Assembly (NCBI RefSeq): GCF_013409305.1
Contig: NZ_JACBZJ010000001.1
Coordinates: 558,001-622,000 of the forward strand
DNA length: 64,000 nt
Reading direction: 5' to 3'
Source: Cellulomonas soli
Lineage (GTDB): Bacteria > Actinomycetota > Actinomycetes > Actinomycetales > Cellulomonadaceae
The notes under the pieces are model-generated. The model saw only the letters and a list, made by a program, of their open reading frames with translations, was not told the DNA's origin and did not search any database. A program made the position numbers and the translations under genes. Positions 45,246 through 54,086 of the stretch are shown one piece after another (position 1 is the first letter of the stretch; every line of letters begins with the position of its first letter).

Positions 45246-45301
45246 GACCCGACGGGTTTCCCACGGCCGACCGGTCGCGGGCCGCGACCTACGATGGGGC
45301 C

Positions 45302-46486
45302 ATGCCCGATGGTTCTGCTGCCGACGCACGCCCCGACACGGACGGTCCCGACCTGCTCGCCGCAGCGGTCCGTGCGGCCCTCGCCACGGTCCTCGACCCG
45401 GAGATCCGGCGTCCGATCACCGAGCTGGGCATGATCCGCTCGGTCGACGTCACCGACGGGGCGGCCGGCACCGGCGCGCACGTGGTCGTCGGCCTCGACC
45501 TGACCACGCCCGGCTGCCCGCTCAAGGACACGCTGGACCGGGACGTGACGGCCGCCGTCCGGACCGTCGACGGCGTCGCCTCCGTGGCGGTGTCGATGGG
45601 CGTGATGTCGGCCGAGCAGCGCCAGGCGCTGCGCGTCCTGCTGCGGGGCACGGACGCGGAACCGGTCATCCCGTTCGCGCAGCCCGGTTCGCTGACCAAG
45701 GTCTTCGCGATCGCCTCCGGCAAGGGCGGGGTCGGCAAGTCGTCGGTCACCGCGAACCTCGCGGTGTCGATGGCGGCCGACGGCCTGCGGGTCGGGGTCG
45801 TGGACGCGGACATCTACGGCTTCTCGATCCCGCGCATGCTGGGCGTGGACCGACCGCCGACGAAGGTCGACGACATGCTGCTGCCGCCGATCGCGCACGG
45901 CGTGAAGGTCGTCTCGATCGGCATGTTCGTGCCGGCCGGGCAGCCTGTGGTGTGGCGCGGGCCGATGCTGCACCGCGCGCTGCAGCAGTTCCTCGCGGAC
46001 GTGTTCTGGGGCGACCTGGACGTGCTGCTGCTCGACCTGCCGCCCGGGACGGGTGACATCGCGATCTCGGTGGCCCAGCTGCTGCCGGGCTCGCAGATCG
46101 TCGTGGTGACCACACCGCAGGTCGCCGCCGCCGAGGTGGCCGAGCGCGCCGGCTCGGTGGCCGTGCAGACGCGCCAGCACGTGGTCGGCGTGGTGGAGAA
46201 CATGGCCTGGCTGGACCAGCCGGACGGCTCGCGGCTGGAGCTGTTCGGCTCGGGCGGCGGGCAGCGGGTGGCGCAGAACCTGTCGACGCTGACCGGGACG
46301 AGCGTGCCGGTGCTGGGCCAGGTGCCGCTCGACGTGCGGGTCCGCGAGGCCGGGGACGGGGGCACGCCCGTGGTGCTGAGCGACCCGGGCTCGACGGGTG
46401 CGCTCGCCATGCGCGCGATCGCCCGCCAGCTCGCCTCGCAGCAGCGAGGTCTGGCCGGACGGGCGTTGGGGCTCTCCCCCGTCTGA
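45302..46486 (+). CDS. mrp: Mrp/ApbC-type iron-sulfur cluster carrier ATPase
   Basis: A 394-residue P-loop protein. N-terminal MIP18 domain (about 20-105, with TTPGCPLKDTL), then a ParA/Mrp ATPase with deviant Walker A GKGGVGKSS (140-148) and DIYGFSIPRMLG, DLPPGTGD. The C-terminal CPxC cluster site of E. coli Mrp is absent (LDQPDG in its place), as in many actinobacterial members. ATG 45302 follows TACGAT by 6 nt (leaderless). Probably hands iron-sulfur clusters to target proteins. Confidence 0.92.
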   Translation: MPDGSAADARPDTDGPDLLAAAVRAALATVLDPEIRRPITELGMIRSVDVTDGAAGTGAHVVVGLDLTTPGCPLKDTLDRDVTAAVRTVDGVASVAVSMGVMSAEQRQALRVLLRGTDAEPVIPFAQPGSLTKVFAIASGKGGVGKSSVTANLAVSMAADGLRVGVVDADIYGFSIPRMLGVDRPPTKVDDMLLPPIAHGVKVVSIGMFVPAGQPVVWRGPMLHRALQQFLADVFWGDLDVLLLDLPPGTGDIAISVAQLLPGSQIVVVTTPQVAAAEVAERAGSVAVQTRQHVVGVVENMAWLDQPDGSRLELFGSGGGQRVAQNLSTLTGTSVPVLGQVPLDVRVREAGDGGTPVVLSDPGSTGALAMRAIARQLASQQRGLAGRALGLSPV

Positions 46487-46562
46487 TGCCCGACTGACCT
46501 GCAGGATCGGGGTGCTGCGCCCCGTCCCGCACATCGTCGAACACACCCGCACGTCCGGCCTG

Positions 46563-46591
46563 TTGGTTCTTGTTCGTTTCTGGCGCATACT
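46563..46591 (+). promoter_or_regulatory. Promoter and possible DeoR operator of the gal operon
   Basis: TTGGTT, 17-nt spacer, CATACT, 6 nt before the deoR GTG. The spacer holds TTGTTCGTTTC, a T-rich near-repeat of TTGGTTC, resembling DeoR-family operator repeats. Confidence 0.6.
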
Positions 46592-46597
46592 GGTGAC

Positions 46598-47554
46598 GTG
46601 CTCGCGAGTCAACGGCAGGACCGCATCCTCGCCGACGTGCGCACGCACGGAGCCGTCCGCGTCGCCGACCTCGTCGAGCAGCTCGACGTCTCCGACATGA
46701 CGATCCGGCGCGACATCGCCGAGCTGGCCCGCGCCGGGCTCGTCCGTCGCGTGCACGGCGGTGCCGTCGCGGGCGACGCCGGGCTGCCCAGCCGCCCCAC
46801 CGACGAACCCGGGTTCGAGGCCAAGCGCGGTCACGCCCAGGCCGAGAAGCAGGCCATCGCCCGCGCGGCCGCCGCCGGCATCGAACCCGGTCAGGCCGTC
46901 GCGATCTCCGCCGGGACCACGACCTACCTCCTCGCCGAGGCCATCGCCGCCGACCCCGCCCTGCGACCGCTGACCGTCGTGACCAACGCCCCGCGCGTCG
47001 CCGACCTCCTGCACCACGCCCCCACGGGGAACGGGCCGCTCGAGGTCATCCTCACCGGCGGCACCCGCACCCCGTCCGACGCGCTCGTCGGGCCCGTCGC
47101 CGAGGCCGCGCTCGCCGGGCTGCGGGTCGACCGGGCGTTCCTGGGCGTGCACGGCCTCGACGCCGACGGGGTCACCACGCCCAACCTCGCCGAGGCAGCC
47201 GCCGACCGTGCCCTGGCCGCCTGCGCGACCACCACGACCGTGCTCGCCGACCACACCAAGTGGGGCGTCGTCGGGCTCGCACGCATCGTGCCGCTCGACC
47301 AGGTCGACACCCTGGTCACCGACGCGCTCCTGCCCGCCTCGGCCCGCGCCACGCTGCGCGAGGCCGTCGGCGAGCTCGTCGTCGTGACCACCGACGCACC
47401 CGCGGCGGTCCCTGCCGTCCCCGAACCCGCAGTCCCCGAACCTGCTCTCCCTGAACCCGGCGAGGCCGCACCCGCGGTCGACCCGCACCCGCAGGGCCGC
47501 CCTGCACCCGTCCCCTCCCGCACCACCGACACCACCCCCGGAGACCCCCGGTGA
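46598..47554 (+). CDS. DeoR-family regulator of the galactose operon
   Basis: A 318-residue repressor. N-terminal HTH (VRVADLVEQLDVSDMTIRRD), then a DeoR-C sugar-phosphate-binding domain (ISAGTTTYLLAEAI, LTGGTRTPSDALVGPVAEAA, ADHTKWG). A 60-residue proline/alanine-rich tail (AVPEPAVPEPALPEPG) is beyond the family domain. GTG 46598 is leaderless with respect to CATACT. It lies in one transcription unit with galT and galK (4-bp overlap), so galactose-1-phosphate or a related ester is the likely inducer. Confidence 0.9.
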   Translation: MLASQRQDRILADVRTHGAVRVADLVEQLDVSDMTIRRDIAELARAGLVRRVHGGAVAGDAGLPSRPTDEPGFEAKRGHAQAEKQAIARAAAAGIEPGQAVAISAGTTTYLLAEAIAADPALRPLTVVTNAPRVADLLHHAPTGNGPLEVILTGGTRTPSDALVGPVAEAALAGLRVDRAFLGVHGLDADGVTTPNLAEAAADRALAACATTTTVLADHTKWGVVGLARIVPLDQVDTLVTDALLPASARATLREAVGELVVVTTDAPAAVPAVPEPAVPEPALPEPGEAAPAVDPHPQGRPAPVPSRTTDTTPGDPR

Positions 47555-48798
47555 CCAGTCCTGGCCCCGCACAGCCCACGCAGCCCCCGCAGACCTCGGT
47601 CCTGCTCCCCACCGGCGACGACGCCGTCCGCGTGACACCCACGCGGCTGGCCGACGGCCGCGAGCTGCTCTACTTCGACGACACGCAGGCCTACGTCTCC
47701 GGCGCGCAGACCCGCCGCCTCGACGACCCCCGCCCGCTGCCCGACAGGTTCGCGCCGGTCGTCGGCGAGGACGGCGTGGCCCGCCCCGTCACCGGGCCCG
47801 AGCTGCGCCGCGACCCGCTCACCGGCGAGTGGATCGCGATGGCGGCGCACCGCATGAACCGCACGTTCCTGCCGCCCGCCGACGCCAACCCGCTCGCCCC
47901 CGCCAAGCCCGGCGCGGCGTACCAGGACGGCGAGATCCCGGCCGAGGACTACGACGTCGTCGTCTTCGAGAACCGCTTCCCCTCGCTCATGGCCGTGCCC
48001 GGTGAGAGCGACGCGACGACGCTGCGCGACGGCGAGGAGGTCTGGCCCGTGCGCCCGGCCGCCGGCCGCTGCGAGGTCATCTGCTTCTCCGCCGACGCCA
48101 ACGCCTCGCTGGCCACCGTCACCCCGCGTCGCATGCGGACCGTCATCGAGGCCTGGGCGCACCGCACGGAGGCGCTCAACGCGCTGCCCGGGATCGAGCA
48201 GGTCTTCGCGTTCGAGAACCGCGGCAAGGAGATCGGCGTCACGCTGCACCACCCGCACGGCCAGATCTACGCGTTCCCGTACCTGACACCCCGGGCGCAG
48301 GCGATGCTGACCCAGGCCCGCGAGCACCGCGAGCGCACCGGACGCCTGCTCGGCGCCGACGTCCTGGCCGCCGAGCTCGCGCACGGCGAGCGGATCGTGC
48401 TCGAGTCCGAGCACTGGGTGGCCTACGTGCCGTTCGCTGCGAAGTGGCCCGTCGAGGTGCACCTGGCCCCGCGGCGCGACGTGCCCGACCTGCCGGCGCT
48501 GACCGACGCCGAGCGGGCCGACCTGGCCGTGACCTACCTGCGGCTGCTCGGCGTGCTCGACCGCTTCTTCGAGACCGACGACGGCGAGCCGATCCCGCTG
48601 CCCTACATCTCCGGCTGGCAGCAAGCCCCCGCCCGCGAGGGTCGGGACGACTGGCGCCTGCACCTGCAGGTGTTCTCGGTGCTGCGCGCCCCGAACAAGC
48701 TGAAGTACCTCGCGGGTGTCGAGTCCGGCCAGTCCGCGTGGATCTCCGACACGACCCCCGAGCGCATCGCGACCCGACTGCAGGAGCTGACCCGATGA
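47551..48798 (+). CDS. galT: Galactose-1-phosphate uridylyltransferase
   Basis: A 415-residue Leloir-pathway enzyme exchanging UMP between UDP-glucose and galactose-1-phosphate. Active-site HPHGQ (234-238; nucleophile H236) is present, with ENRFPSL and ECH/zinc-region equivalents (CEVICFSADANAS). GTG 47551 overlaps the deoR stop by 4 bp, and its own stop overlaps galK. The N-terminal 20 residues are proline-rich. Full length. Confidence 0.95.
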   Translation: MTSPGPAQPTQPPQTSVLLPTGDDAVRVTPTRLADGRELLYFDDTQAYVSGAQTRRLDDPRPLPDRFAPVVGEDGVARPVTGPELRRDPLTGEWIAMAAHRMNRTFLPPADANPLAPAKPGAAYQDGEIPAEDYDVVVFENRFPSLMAVPGESDATTLRDGEEVWPVRPAAGRCEVICFSADANASLATVTPRRMRTVIEAWAHRTEALNALPGIEQVFAFENRGKEIGVTLHHPHGQIYAFPYLTPRAQAMLTQAREHRERTGRLLGADVLAAELAHGERIVLESEHWVAYVPFAAKWPVEVHLAPRRDVPDLPALTDAERADLAVTYLRLLGVLDRFFETDDGEPIPLPYISGWQQAPAREGRDDWRLHLQVFSVLRAPNKLKYLAGVESGQSAWISDTTPERIATRLQELTR

Positions 48799-50018
48799 GC
48801 GTGCCCACCTGGATCGACGCCTGGACGCTCGAGGACGGGGCAGCGCGGGTCCGCGCCCGGTTCGCCGAGGTCTTCGACGGGGAGCCCGACGGCGTCTGGT
48901 CGGCGCCCGGTCGCGTCAACCTCATCGGTGAGCACACCGACTACAACGGGGGCCTCGCGCTGCCGATCGCGCTGCCGCACCGCACGTACGTCGCCCTGCG
49001 CTCGCGCCCGGACGACGTCGTCCGCCTGGTGTCCGGGCAGGAGCAGGGCTCCCGCGAGGTGGACCTGTCCACGGTCGCGCCCGGGACGGTCGAGGGGTGG
49101 CCGTCGTACGTCGCCGGGCTGGCCTGGGCGCTGCGGCAGGCCGGCTACGCGGTGAGCGGCTTCGACGCGGTCGTCGACTCGTGCGTGCCGTACGGCTCGG
49201 GCCTGTCGTCCTCGGCGGCGCTGGAGTCCGCGTTCGCTGTCGCGCTCGACGCGGTGCACGGGCTCGGACTGGCCGGGACGGCCGACGCACCGGACGACGC
49301 CGGGCGTGCCGTGCTGGCGGACGCCTGCGTCCGGGCGGAGAACGAGATCGCCGGCGCGCCGACGGGTGGCATGGACCAGGCGGCCTCGCTGCGCGCCCGC
49401 GCCGGTCACGCGCTGCTGCTGGACTGCCTGGACGGTTCCGTCCGTCAGGAGCCCTTCGACCTCGCGGCGCACGACCTGGCGCTGCTGGTCGTGGACACCA
49501 AGGCCGAGCACTCGCACGCCACCGGCGAGTACGGCGTGCGCCGCGCCAGCTGCGAGGCCGCCGCGGTCCGACTGGGCGTCGGCACGCTGCGCGAGATCAC
49601 GCCCGAGCTCCTGCCGCAGGCGCTCGAGCGTCTCGCCGACGGCTCCGCCGAGGGCGACGTGCAGGTGCGGCGCGTGCGGCACGTGGTCACGGAGATCGCC
49701 CGGGTCGTCGACTTCGTCGCCGAGCTCGAGGCGGGCCGACCCGGAGGCGTCGGTGCGCTCATGGACGCCTCGCACGTCTCGCTGCGTGACGACTACGAGG
49801 TCACGTGCCGCGAGCTCGACCTGACCGTCGAGACCGCCCGTGCGGCAGGCGCCATCGGCGCCCGGATGACCGGCGGCGGGTTCGGCGGATCGGCGATCGC
49901 CCTGGTCGAGGCCTCCGCGGTCGAGCACGTGGCCGGCGCGGTGGCGGACGCCTTCGCGACCGCCGGGCTGCACGCACCGGCCTTCCTCGTCGCGACGCCC
50001 GCCGCACCGGCCTCCTGA
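48795..50018 (+). CDS. galK: Galactokinase
   Basis: A 407-residue GHMP kinase phosphorylating galactose at C1. The galactokinase signature GRVNLIGEHTDYNGG (41-55), ATP loop PYGSGLSSSAALE and motif 3 MTGGGFGGSAIALV are intact. ATG 48795 overlaps the galT stop by 4 bp (ATGA). Last gene of the operon; a strong hairpin follows. No galE or transporter is in the operon. Confidence 0.96.
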   Translation: MSVPTWIDAWTLEDGAARVRARFAEVFDGEPDGVWSAPGRVNLIGEHTDYNGGLALPIALPHRTYVALRSRPDDVVRLVSGQEQGSREVDLSTVAPGTVEGWPSYVAGLAWALRQAGYAVSGFDAVVDSCVPYGSGLSSSAALESAFAVALDAVHGLGLAGTADAPDDAGRAVLADACVRAENEIAGAPTGGMDQAASLRARAGHALLLDCLDGSVRQEPFDLAAHDLALLVVDTKAEHSHATGEYGVRRASCEAAAVRLGVGTLREITPELLPQALERLADGSAEGDVQVRRVRHVVTEIARVVDFVAELEAGRPGGVGALMDASHVSLRDDYEVTCRELDLTVETARAAGAIGARMTGGGFGGSAIALVEASAVEHVAGAVADAFATAGLHAPAFLVATPAAPAS

Positions 50019-50034
50019 CGGACCACGCGGGAGA

Positions 50035-50071
50035 GCCGCCCCCGCCAGGCGACGCGCCTCGCGGGGGCGGC
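50035..50071 (+). terminator. Terminator of the gal operon
   Basis: Perfect 11-bp stem GCCGCCCCCGC/GCGGGGGCGGC with a 15-nt loop, 17 bp after galK. Confidence 0.8.
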
Positions 50072-50128
50072 AGGCTCCGACCTGCGAGGTCGTGCTCCGG
50101 AACGGCTCCGCGGGCCACGGTGCGCAGG

Positions 50129-50134
50129 TAGCCT
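50129..50134 (+). promoter_or_regulatory. -10 box of the double-exporter operon
   Basis: TAGCCT, 50 bp before the first adaptor start, implying a leader of about 44 nt that includes the GAGGAG ribosome-binding site. The -35 is not convincing. Confidence 0.45.
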
Positions 50135-50184
50135 CCAGGCATCGGGAAGCAGGGGGCTGCCCGTGCACCGTCGCGAGGAGCACC

Positions 50185-51222
50185 GTGGGCGTCACCCGTC
50201 GGATCATCTTTCCCACCCTCCGTCTGCTCGTCTGGACCGTCATCGCCGTCGCCCTGGTCAAGCTCGCGTTCGCGGGCGCCGACGTGAGCACGGCCGACGA
50301 CGCGCTCCAGCCCACGGGCCAGGTCGTCGAGCCGACCGTCCAGGTGACGACCGGCACCGTGACCAACGCCGTGAGCGTCCAGGCCGTCGTGCAGGCCGAC
50401 CCCGCGACCGACGTGCGTGCGACCCTCGCCGGCACCGTCTCGGCCCTGCTCGCGACACCGGGTCAGCACGTGGATGCCGGGACGCCGCTGCTCAAGATCC
50501 GCCAGGAGACCCCGCAGGACCCCCTGGTCACGACCGATCCCGCCACGGGTGAGCAGACGACCACGGAGCGCAAGCCCAAGGTCGTCGTCGAGACGGTGAC
50601 CGCCCCGATCGCCGGCACGCTGACCCTGCCGACGCTGAAGGACCAGACCGTCTCGGTCGGCGACGTCCTCGGCTCGGTCGCCCCCGGCACGTTGTCCGTC
50701 AGCGGCACCCTCACGCCGGACCAGCAGTACCGCCTCGTCGGCGCACCGGGCGAGGCATCCGTGACGCTCACCGGCGGACCCGCACCGTTCACCTGCACCG
50801 GGCTGCGGCTCGACTCCGGCGCCACCGCGAGCACCCAGCAGGTCGCCGACGACGGCTCGTCACCGAGCACCGGCTCGACGAGCAGCACCGTCGTGTGCGC
50901 CGTCCCCGGCGACGTCACCGCGTTCCCCGGGCTGGGCGCGACGATCGAGATCACGAACGGCACGGCGACGGACGCACTGGTCGTCCCCGTGACCTCGGTG
51001 CAGGGCTCGTTCAAGACCGGCAACGTCTGGGTCGTCCTGCCGGACGGCACCCAGGAGGAACGGGCCGTGGGGCTCGGCCTGACCGACGGCGAGAACGTCC
51101 AGGTCACCGAGGGCCTGGCGGCCGACGACACGATCCTGCAGTTCATCCCGGTGCCAGGAGGTGCCGGCGAGGTCGACTGCTCCGACCCCGCGCAGTACGA
51201 CCCCACGGTGTGCGGCGGATGA
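50185..51222 (+). CDS. MacA/HlyD-like periplasmic adaptor 1
   Basis: A 345-residue membrane-anchored adaptor of a MacAB-type exporter. N-terminal helix (LRLLVWTVIAVALVKLAFAGA) is followed by a biotinyl-lipoyl-like half-motif (VRATLAGTVSALLATPGQHVDAG, with the partner VVVETVTAPIAGTL) and a C-terminal beta-barrel (GLGLTDGENVQV). It is shorter than E. coli MacA and lacks a visible coiled-coil hairpin. GTG 50185 has GAGGAG 4 nt upstream. Two cysteines near the end (VDCSD, VCGG) may pair. First gene of a nine-gene co-directional block. Confidence 0.82.
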   Translation: MGVTRRIIFPTLRLLVWTVIAVALVKLAFAGADVSTADDALQPTGQVVEPTVQVTTGTVTNAVSVQAVVQADPATDVRATLAGTVSALLATPGQHVDAGTPLLKIRQETPQDPLVTTDPATGEQTTTERKPKVVVETVTAPIAGTLTLPTLKDQTVSVGDVLGSVAPGTLSVSGTLTPDQQYRLVGAPGEASVTLTGGPAPFTCTGLRLDSGATASTQQVADDGSSPSTGSTSSTVVCAVPGDVTAFPGLGATIEITNGTATDALVVPVTSVQGSFKTGNVWVVLPDGTQEERAVGLGLTDGENVQVTEGLAADDTILQFIPVPGGAGEVDCSDPAQYDPTVCGG

Positions 51223-52022
51223 GCCTGCTGTCCCTGACGGACGTCACCCGGACCGTCCGGCTCCCCGACGACTCCCTGCTGCACATCCTGCGCGGCGTGA
51301 CGTTGTCGGTCGGTGCCGGGGAGCACGTCGCGGTCGTCGGTCGGTCCGGCACGGGCAAGTCGACGCTGCTCAACATCCTCGGGCTGCTCGACGCACCCTC
51401 GTCGGGCACGTACCTGCTCGACGACGTGCCGATCGAGCGCCTGTCGCACCGGGTCCGCACCCGCCGACGCGGCCGTGACTTCGGGTTCGTGTTCCAGCAG
51501 TTCAACCTGCTGCCGGGACGCACCGCGCTGGAGAACGTCGCCGCCCCGCTGCTCTACGCGCGCGGACGGCAGTTCTGGTCGCGCAACCGCATCGCCGCGC
51601 AGATGCTCGAACGGGTCGGTCTCGGCGACCGCCTGGACACCCGGCCCGAGACCCTCTCGGGTGGTGAGCAGCAGCGCGTGGCCATCGCACGAGCCCTGGT
51701 GCGCGGACCTCGGGTCATCCTGGCCGACGAGCCGACCGGGGCCCTCGACGTCGAGACCGGCAGCCAGGTCATGGACCTGCTCGACGACGTCGCCGCGCAG
51801 ACCGGTGCGGCCCTCGTCACGATCACGCACGACCTCGCCGTGGCCGCCCGGGCGCAGCGGCAGTACAGGCTCGCGGACGGTGCACTCGTCCCCATCACGC
51901 TCGACGACTCCGGTCGCAGCATCGGGCGCAGCGTCGAGTGGATCGGTGACGTGCCGACCCTCGTCGCCGATCGCGGGGGCCTGTCCGAACGGTTGCTGCC
52001 GAGCGCGGAGGCCGGAGCATGA
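51219..52022 (+). CDS. MacB-type ABC transporter ATP-binding protein 1
   Basis: A 267-residue ATPase with Walker A GRSGTGKS (41-48), Q-loop (FVFQQFNLLPGRT), signature LSGGEQQRV, Walker B LADEPTGALD and H-loop TITHD. LolD/MacB-like pattern. A 45-residue C-terminal extension (GRSIGRSVEWIGDVPTLV) is unusual and may contact the permease. ATG 51219 overlaps the adaptor stop by 4 bp. Confidence 0.93.
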   Translation: MSLLSLTDVTRTVRLPDDSLLHILRGVTLSVGAGEHVAVVGRSGTGKSTLLNILGLLDAPSSGTYLLDDVPIERLSHRVRTRRRGRDFGFVFQQFNLLPGRTALENVAAPLLYARGRQFWSRNRIAAQMLERVGLGDRLDTRPETLSGGEQQRVAIARALVRGPRVILADEPTGALDVETGSQVMDLLDDVAAQTGAALVTITHDLAVAARAQRQYRLADGALVPITLDDSGRSIGRSVEWIGDVPTLVADRGGLSERLLPSAEAGA

Positions 52023-53227
52023 GCGGCCTCGCGGGGGCGCTCGTCGAGGCGTGGGACGAGCTGCGGATCCACAAGCTGCGCGTGCTGCTCGCGCTCATCG
52101 GCGTGGCGGCCGCGGTCACCGCGATCACGGGCGTCACCGCGGCCGTGCAGATGCTCACCCAGGGCATGCAGGAGCAGGTCGAGCGCAGCAACGGTCGGCT
52201 GGTCTCCCTGAGCCTGGACGCCTGGCCGATGGACGGCGCCGTCGACGCGGACCAGATCTCCACGCTCGAGTCCGCCCAGCAGGTCGTGCTCGAGCGGTAC
52301 GGCATCACGTACGCGAGCCGGCGCATGTGGGCGCAGAGCGACGTCCGGTTCACCGACGGCACCCAGCCGGTCCAGATGACGGCGGTCGATCCGGCGATGG
52401 GCACGCTGTCGCGGATCGTGCCGGAGCAGGGCCGGTGGTTCACCGAGGCGGATGCCGACTCGTTCGCCCCACTGCTCGTCGTGAACGAGTCGTTCCTCAC
52501 CCGGCTCGGGCTGAGCGACCTGTCGAGCCGTCCCACGGTGCAGATCGGCGCCGACGAGGGGGTGACCGCCACGGTCGTCGGCGTCATCTCCGACACCTGG
52601 CAGGGTGCATCACCCGAGGCCTACGTGCTCTACGACCAGACGCAGCGCTGGGCGCTGACCGACGCCGCCTACGGCCTCCAGCCTCCCGGCCTGATGATGT
52701 GGGTCCCGGCCGACCAGGCCGACGGGTTGCGTGACGTGATCCCCCGCGACCTGCGCGCGTCGCTGCCGGGCTGGCAGATCAACGTCTCCAGCAACGCCGA
52801 CGGCGGCGGCATCGGGTTCGACCGTGCCGCACGGTGGGTGGCGCTCGGTGTCGGCGGGTTCGCGCTGCTGCTCGGCGGCCTCGGCCTGCTGAACATCTCC
52901 CTGGTGACCGTCCGGCACCGCATCCGTGAGATCGGCATCCGTCGCTCGTTCGGCGCGACGTCGGCCCGGGTCTTCTTCGGCGTCATGCTCGAGTCGGTGG
53001 TCGCGACGGTCGTCGCCGGTCTGATCGGCGTGGTCCTCGCGGTCGCCGTGATCAAGAACATCCCGATCGAGCGGGTCTTCGGCACGCCGCTGCAGGACGA
53101 CCCGCCGTTCCCGGTGTCGGCGGCGCTCATCGGCATGGCGTGCGCGACCGGGGTCGGTGCCCTGGCCGGGCTGATCCCGGCCACGGTCGCCGTGCGGGTC
53201 AAGGTCATCGATGCGATCCGCTACTGA
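52019..53227 (+). CDS. MacB/FtsX-type ABC permease 1
   Basis: A 402-residue permease: N-terminal helix (LRVLLALIGVAAAVTAITGV), a large extracytoplasmic MacB_PCD domain (45-275), then three C-terminal helices and the FtsX signature (REIGIRRSFGATSARVF). ATG 52019 overlaps the ATPase stop by 4 bp. Its last 17 bp overlap the first lipoprotein gene. Type VII ABC exporters of this kind do mechanotransmission on extracytoplasmic substrates rather than transport through the membrane. Confidence 0.92.
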   Translation: MSGLAGALVEAWDELRIHKLRVLLALIGVAAAVTAITGVTAAVQMLTQGMQEQVERSNGRLVSLSLDAWPMDGAVDADQISTLESAQQVVLERYGITYASRRMWAQSDVRFTDGTQPVQMTAVDPAMGTLSRIVPEQGRWFTEADADSFAPLLVVNESFLTRLGLSDLSSRPTVQIGADEGVTATVVGVISDTWQGASPEAYVLYDQTQRWALTDAAYGLQPPGLMMWVPADQADGLRDVIPRDLRASLPGWQINVSSNADGGGIGFDRAARWVALGVGGFALLLGGLGLLNISLVTVRHRIREIGIRRSFGATSARVFFGVMLESVVATVVAGLIGVVLAVAVIKNIPIERVFGTPLQDDPPFPVSAALIGMACATGVGALAGLIPATVAVRVKVIDAIRY

Positions 53228-54086
53228 GGGACGCCCGCGGGTCGCCGCCGTGCTCCTGACGTGCTGTGCGGTCGTGTCCCTGGGGGCGTGCGCGGCCGAC
53301 CCCGTGCAGGACGGTCCGACGCCGCTGTGGTCGTACCTGACGCAGTTCTCCGAGCGCGGGACGGCCGAGGCGGAACGCATCAGGGTGGCACAGACGGACC
53401 AGGTGGCCGCCTGCATGCACGCGGCCGGCTTCGAGTTCGCCCCCGTGCCCGACGACCTGTGGCAGGTGCAGGCCGTGGCGAGCCCTCCGCGCGACGACGA
53501 CTGGGTCGAGCAGCACGGCTACGGGCTCACCGAGGGTGCGCCGACGACGACGGTCGAGCACACGCCGAGCCCGAACGACGCGATCGTCGAGGCGTTCACC
53601 CCCGCCGAGCGGGAGGCGTACGACCTGGCCCTGACAGGCCCCGACGGGACAGGTGGCTGCGTCGGTGACGCGACCACGTCCGAGCCGGCGTGGTTCGACG
53701 ACCCCACCTACCGCGAGCTCTTCGAGCAGGCGACCGCGCTGGGCGAGCAGGCCGAGAAGGACCCCGCGGTCGTCTCGGCGGTCGCGACGTGGCGCGAGTG
53801 CATGGCCGAGGCAGGCCAGCCCGGGTACGACGACCCGGCCGACGCACGGCTCCAGCTCAGCGAGCGGGTGTCCGACGCCGAGGTCAACGGGCCCGGCACC
53901 GTACCGGCGGGCCGGCGCGCGGAGCTGCTCGCCGCGGAGGTCGACGTGGCCGTCGCGGACCGCCGGTGCACGGCCTCCTCGGGTATCGAGGCGGCCCGCA
54001 CGGCTGCGGTGACCGTGCTGGAGCAGGAGTACGTGGACGAGCACCGCGCGGAGCTCGACGCGTGGCTCCCGGCGGCGCAGCGATGA
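53211..54086 (+). CDS. Lipoprotein 1 of a three-member paralogous set
   Basis: A 291-residue exported lipoprotein of unknown family. Signal peptide ends in lipobox LGAC (C27). Shared with its two downstream paralogues: VAACMHAAGFEF, HGYGL, a GGC, WRECMAEAG, DRRC and the C-terminus EHRAELDAW. Four cysteines outside the lipobox are conserved, suggesting two disulfides. Start ATG 53211 lies inside the permease gene (17-bp overlap), and its stop overlaps the next lipoprotein start by 4 bp. Position between two exporters suggests it binds or presents the exported molecule. Confidence 0.85.
   Translation: MRSATEGRPRVAAVLLTCCAVVSLGACAADPVQDGPTPLWSYLTQFSERGTAEAERIRVAQTDQVAACMHAAGFEFAPVPDDLWQVQAVASPPRDDDWVEQHGYGLTEGAPTTTVEHTPSPNDAIVEAFTPAEREAYDLALTGPDGTGGCVGDATTSEPAWFDDPTYRELFEQATALGEQAEKDPAVVSAVATWRECMAEAGQPGYDDPADARLQLSERVSDAEVNGPGTVPAGRRAELLAAEVDVAVADRRCTASSGIEAARTAAVTVLEQEYVDEHRAELDAWLPAAQR

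Noticed and set aside
42190..45264. 1024-codon minus-strand frame opposite the MgtE-N/CBS gene
   Set aside because: Only its far end coincides with real genes in another frame; otherwise antisense to supported genes with domain structure.
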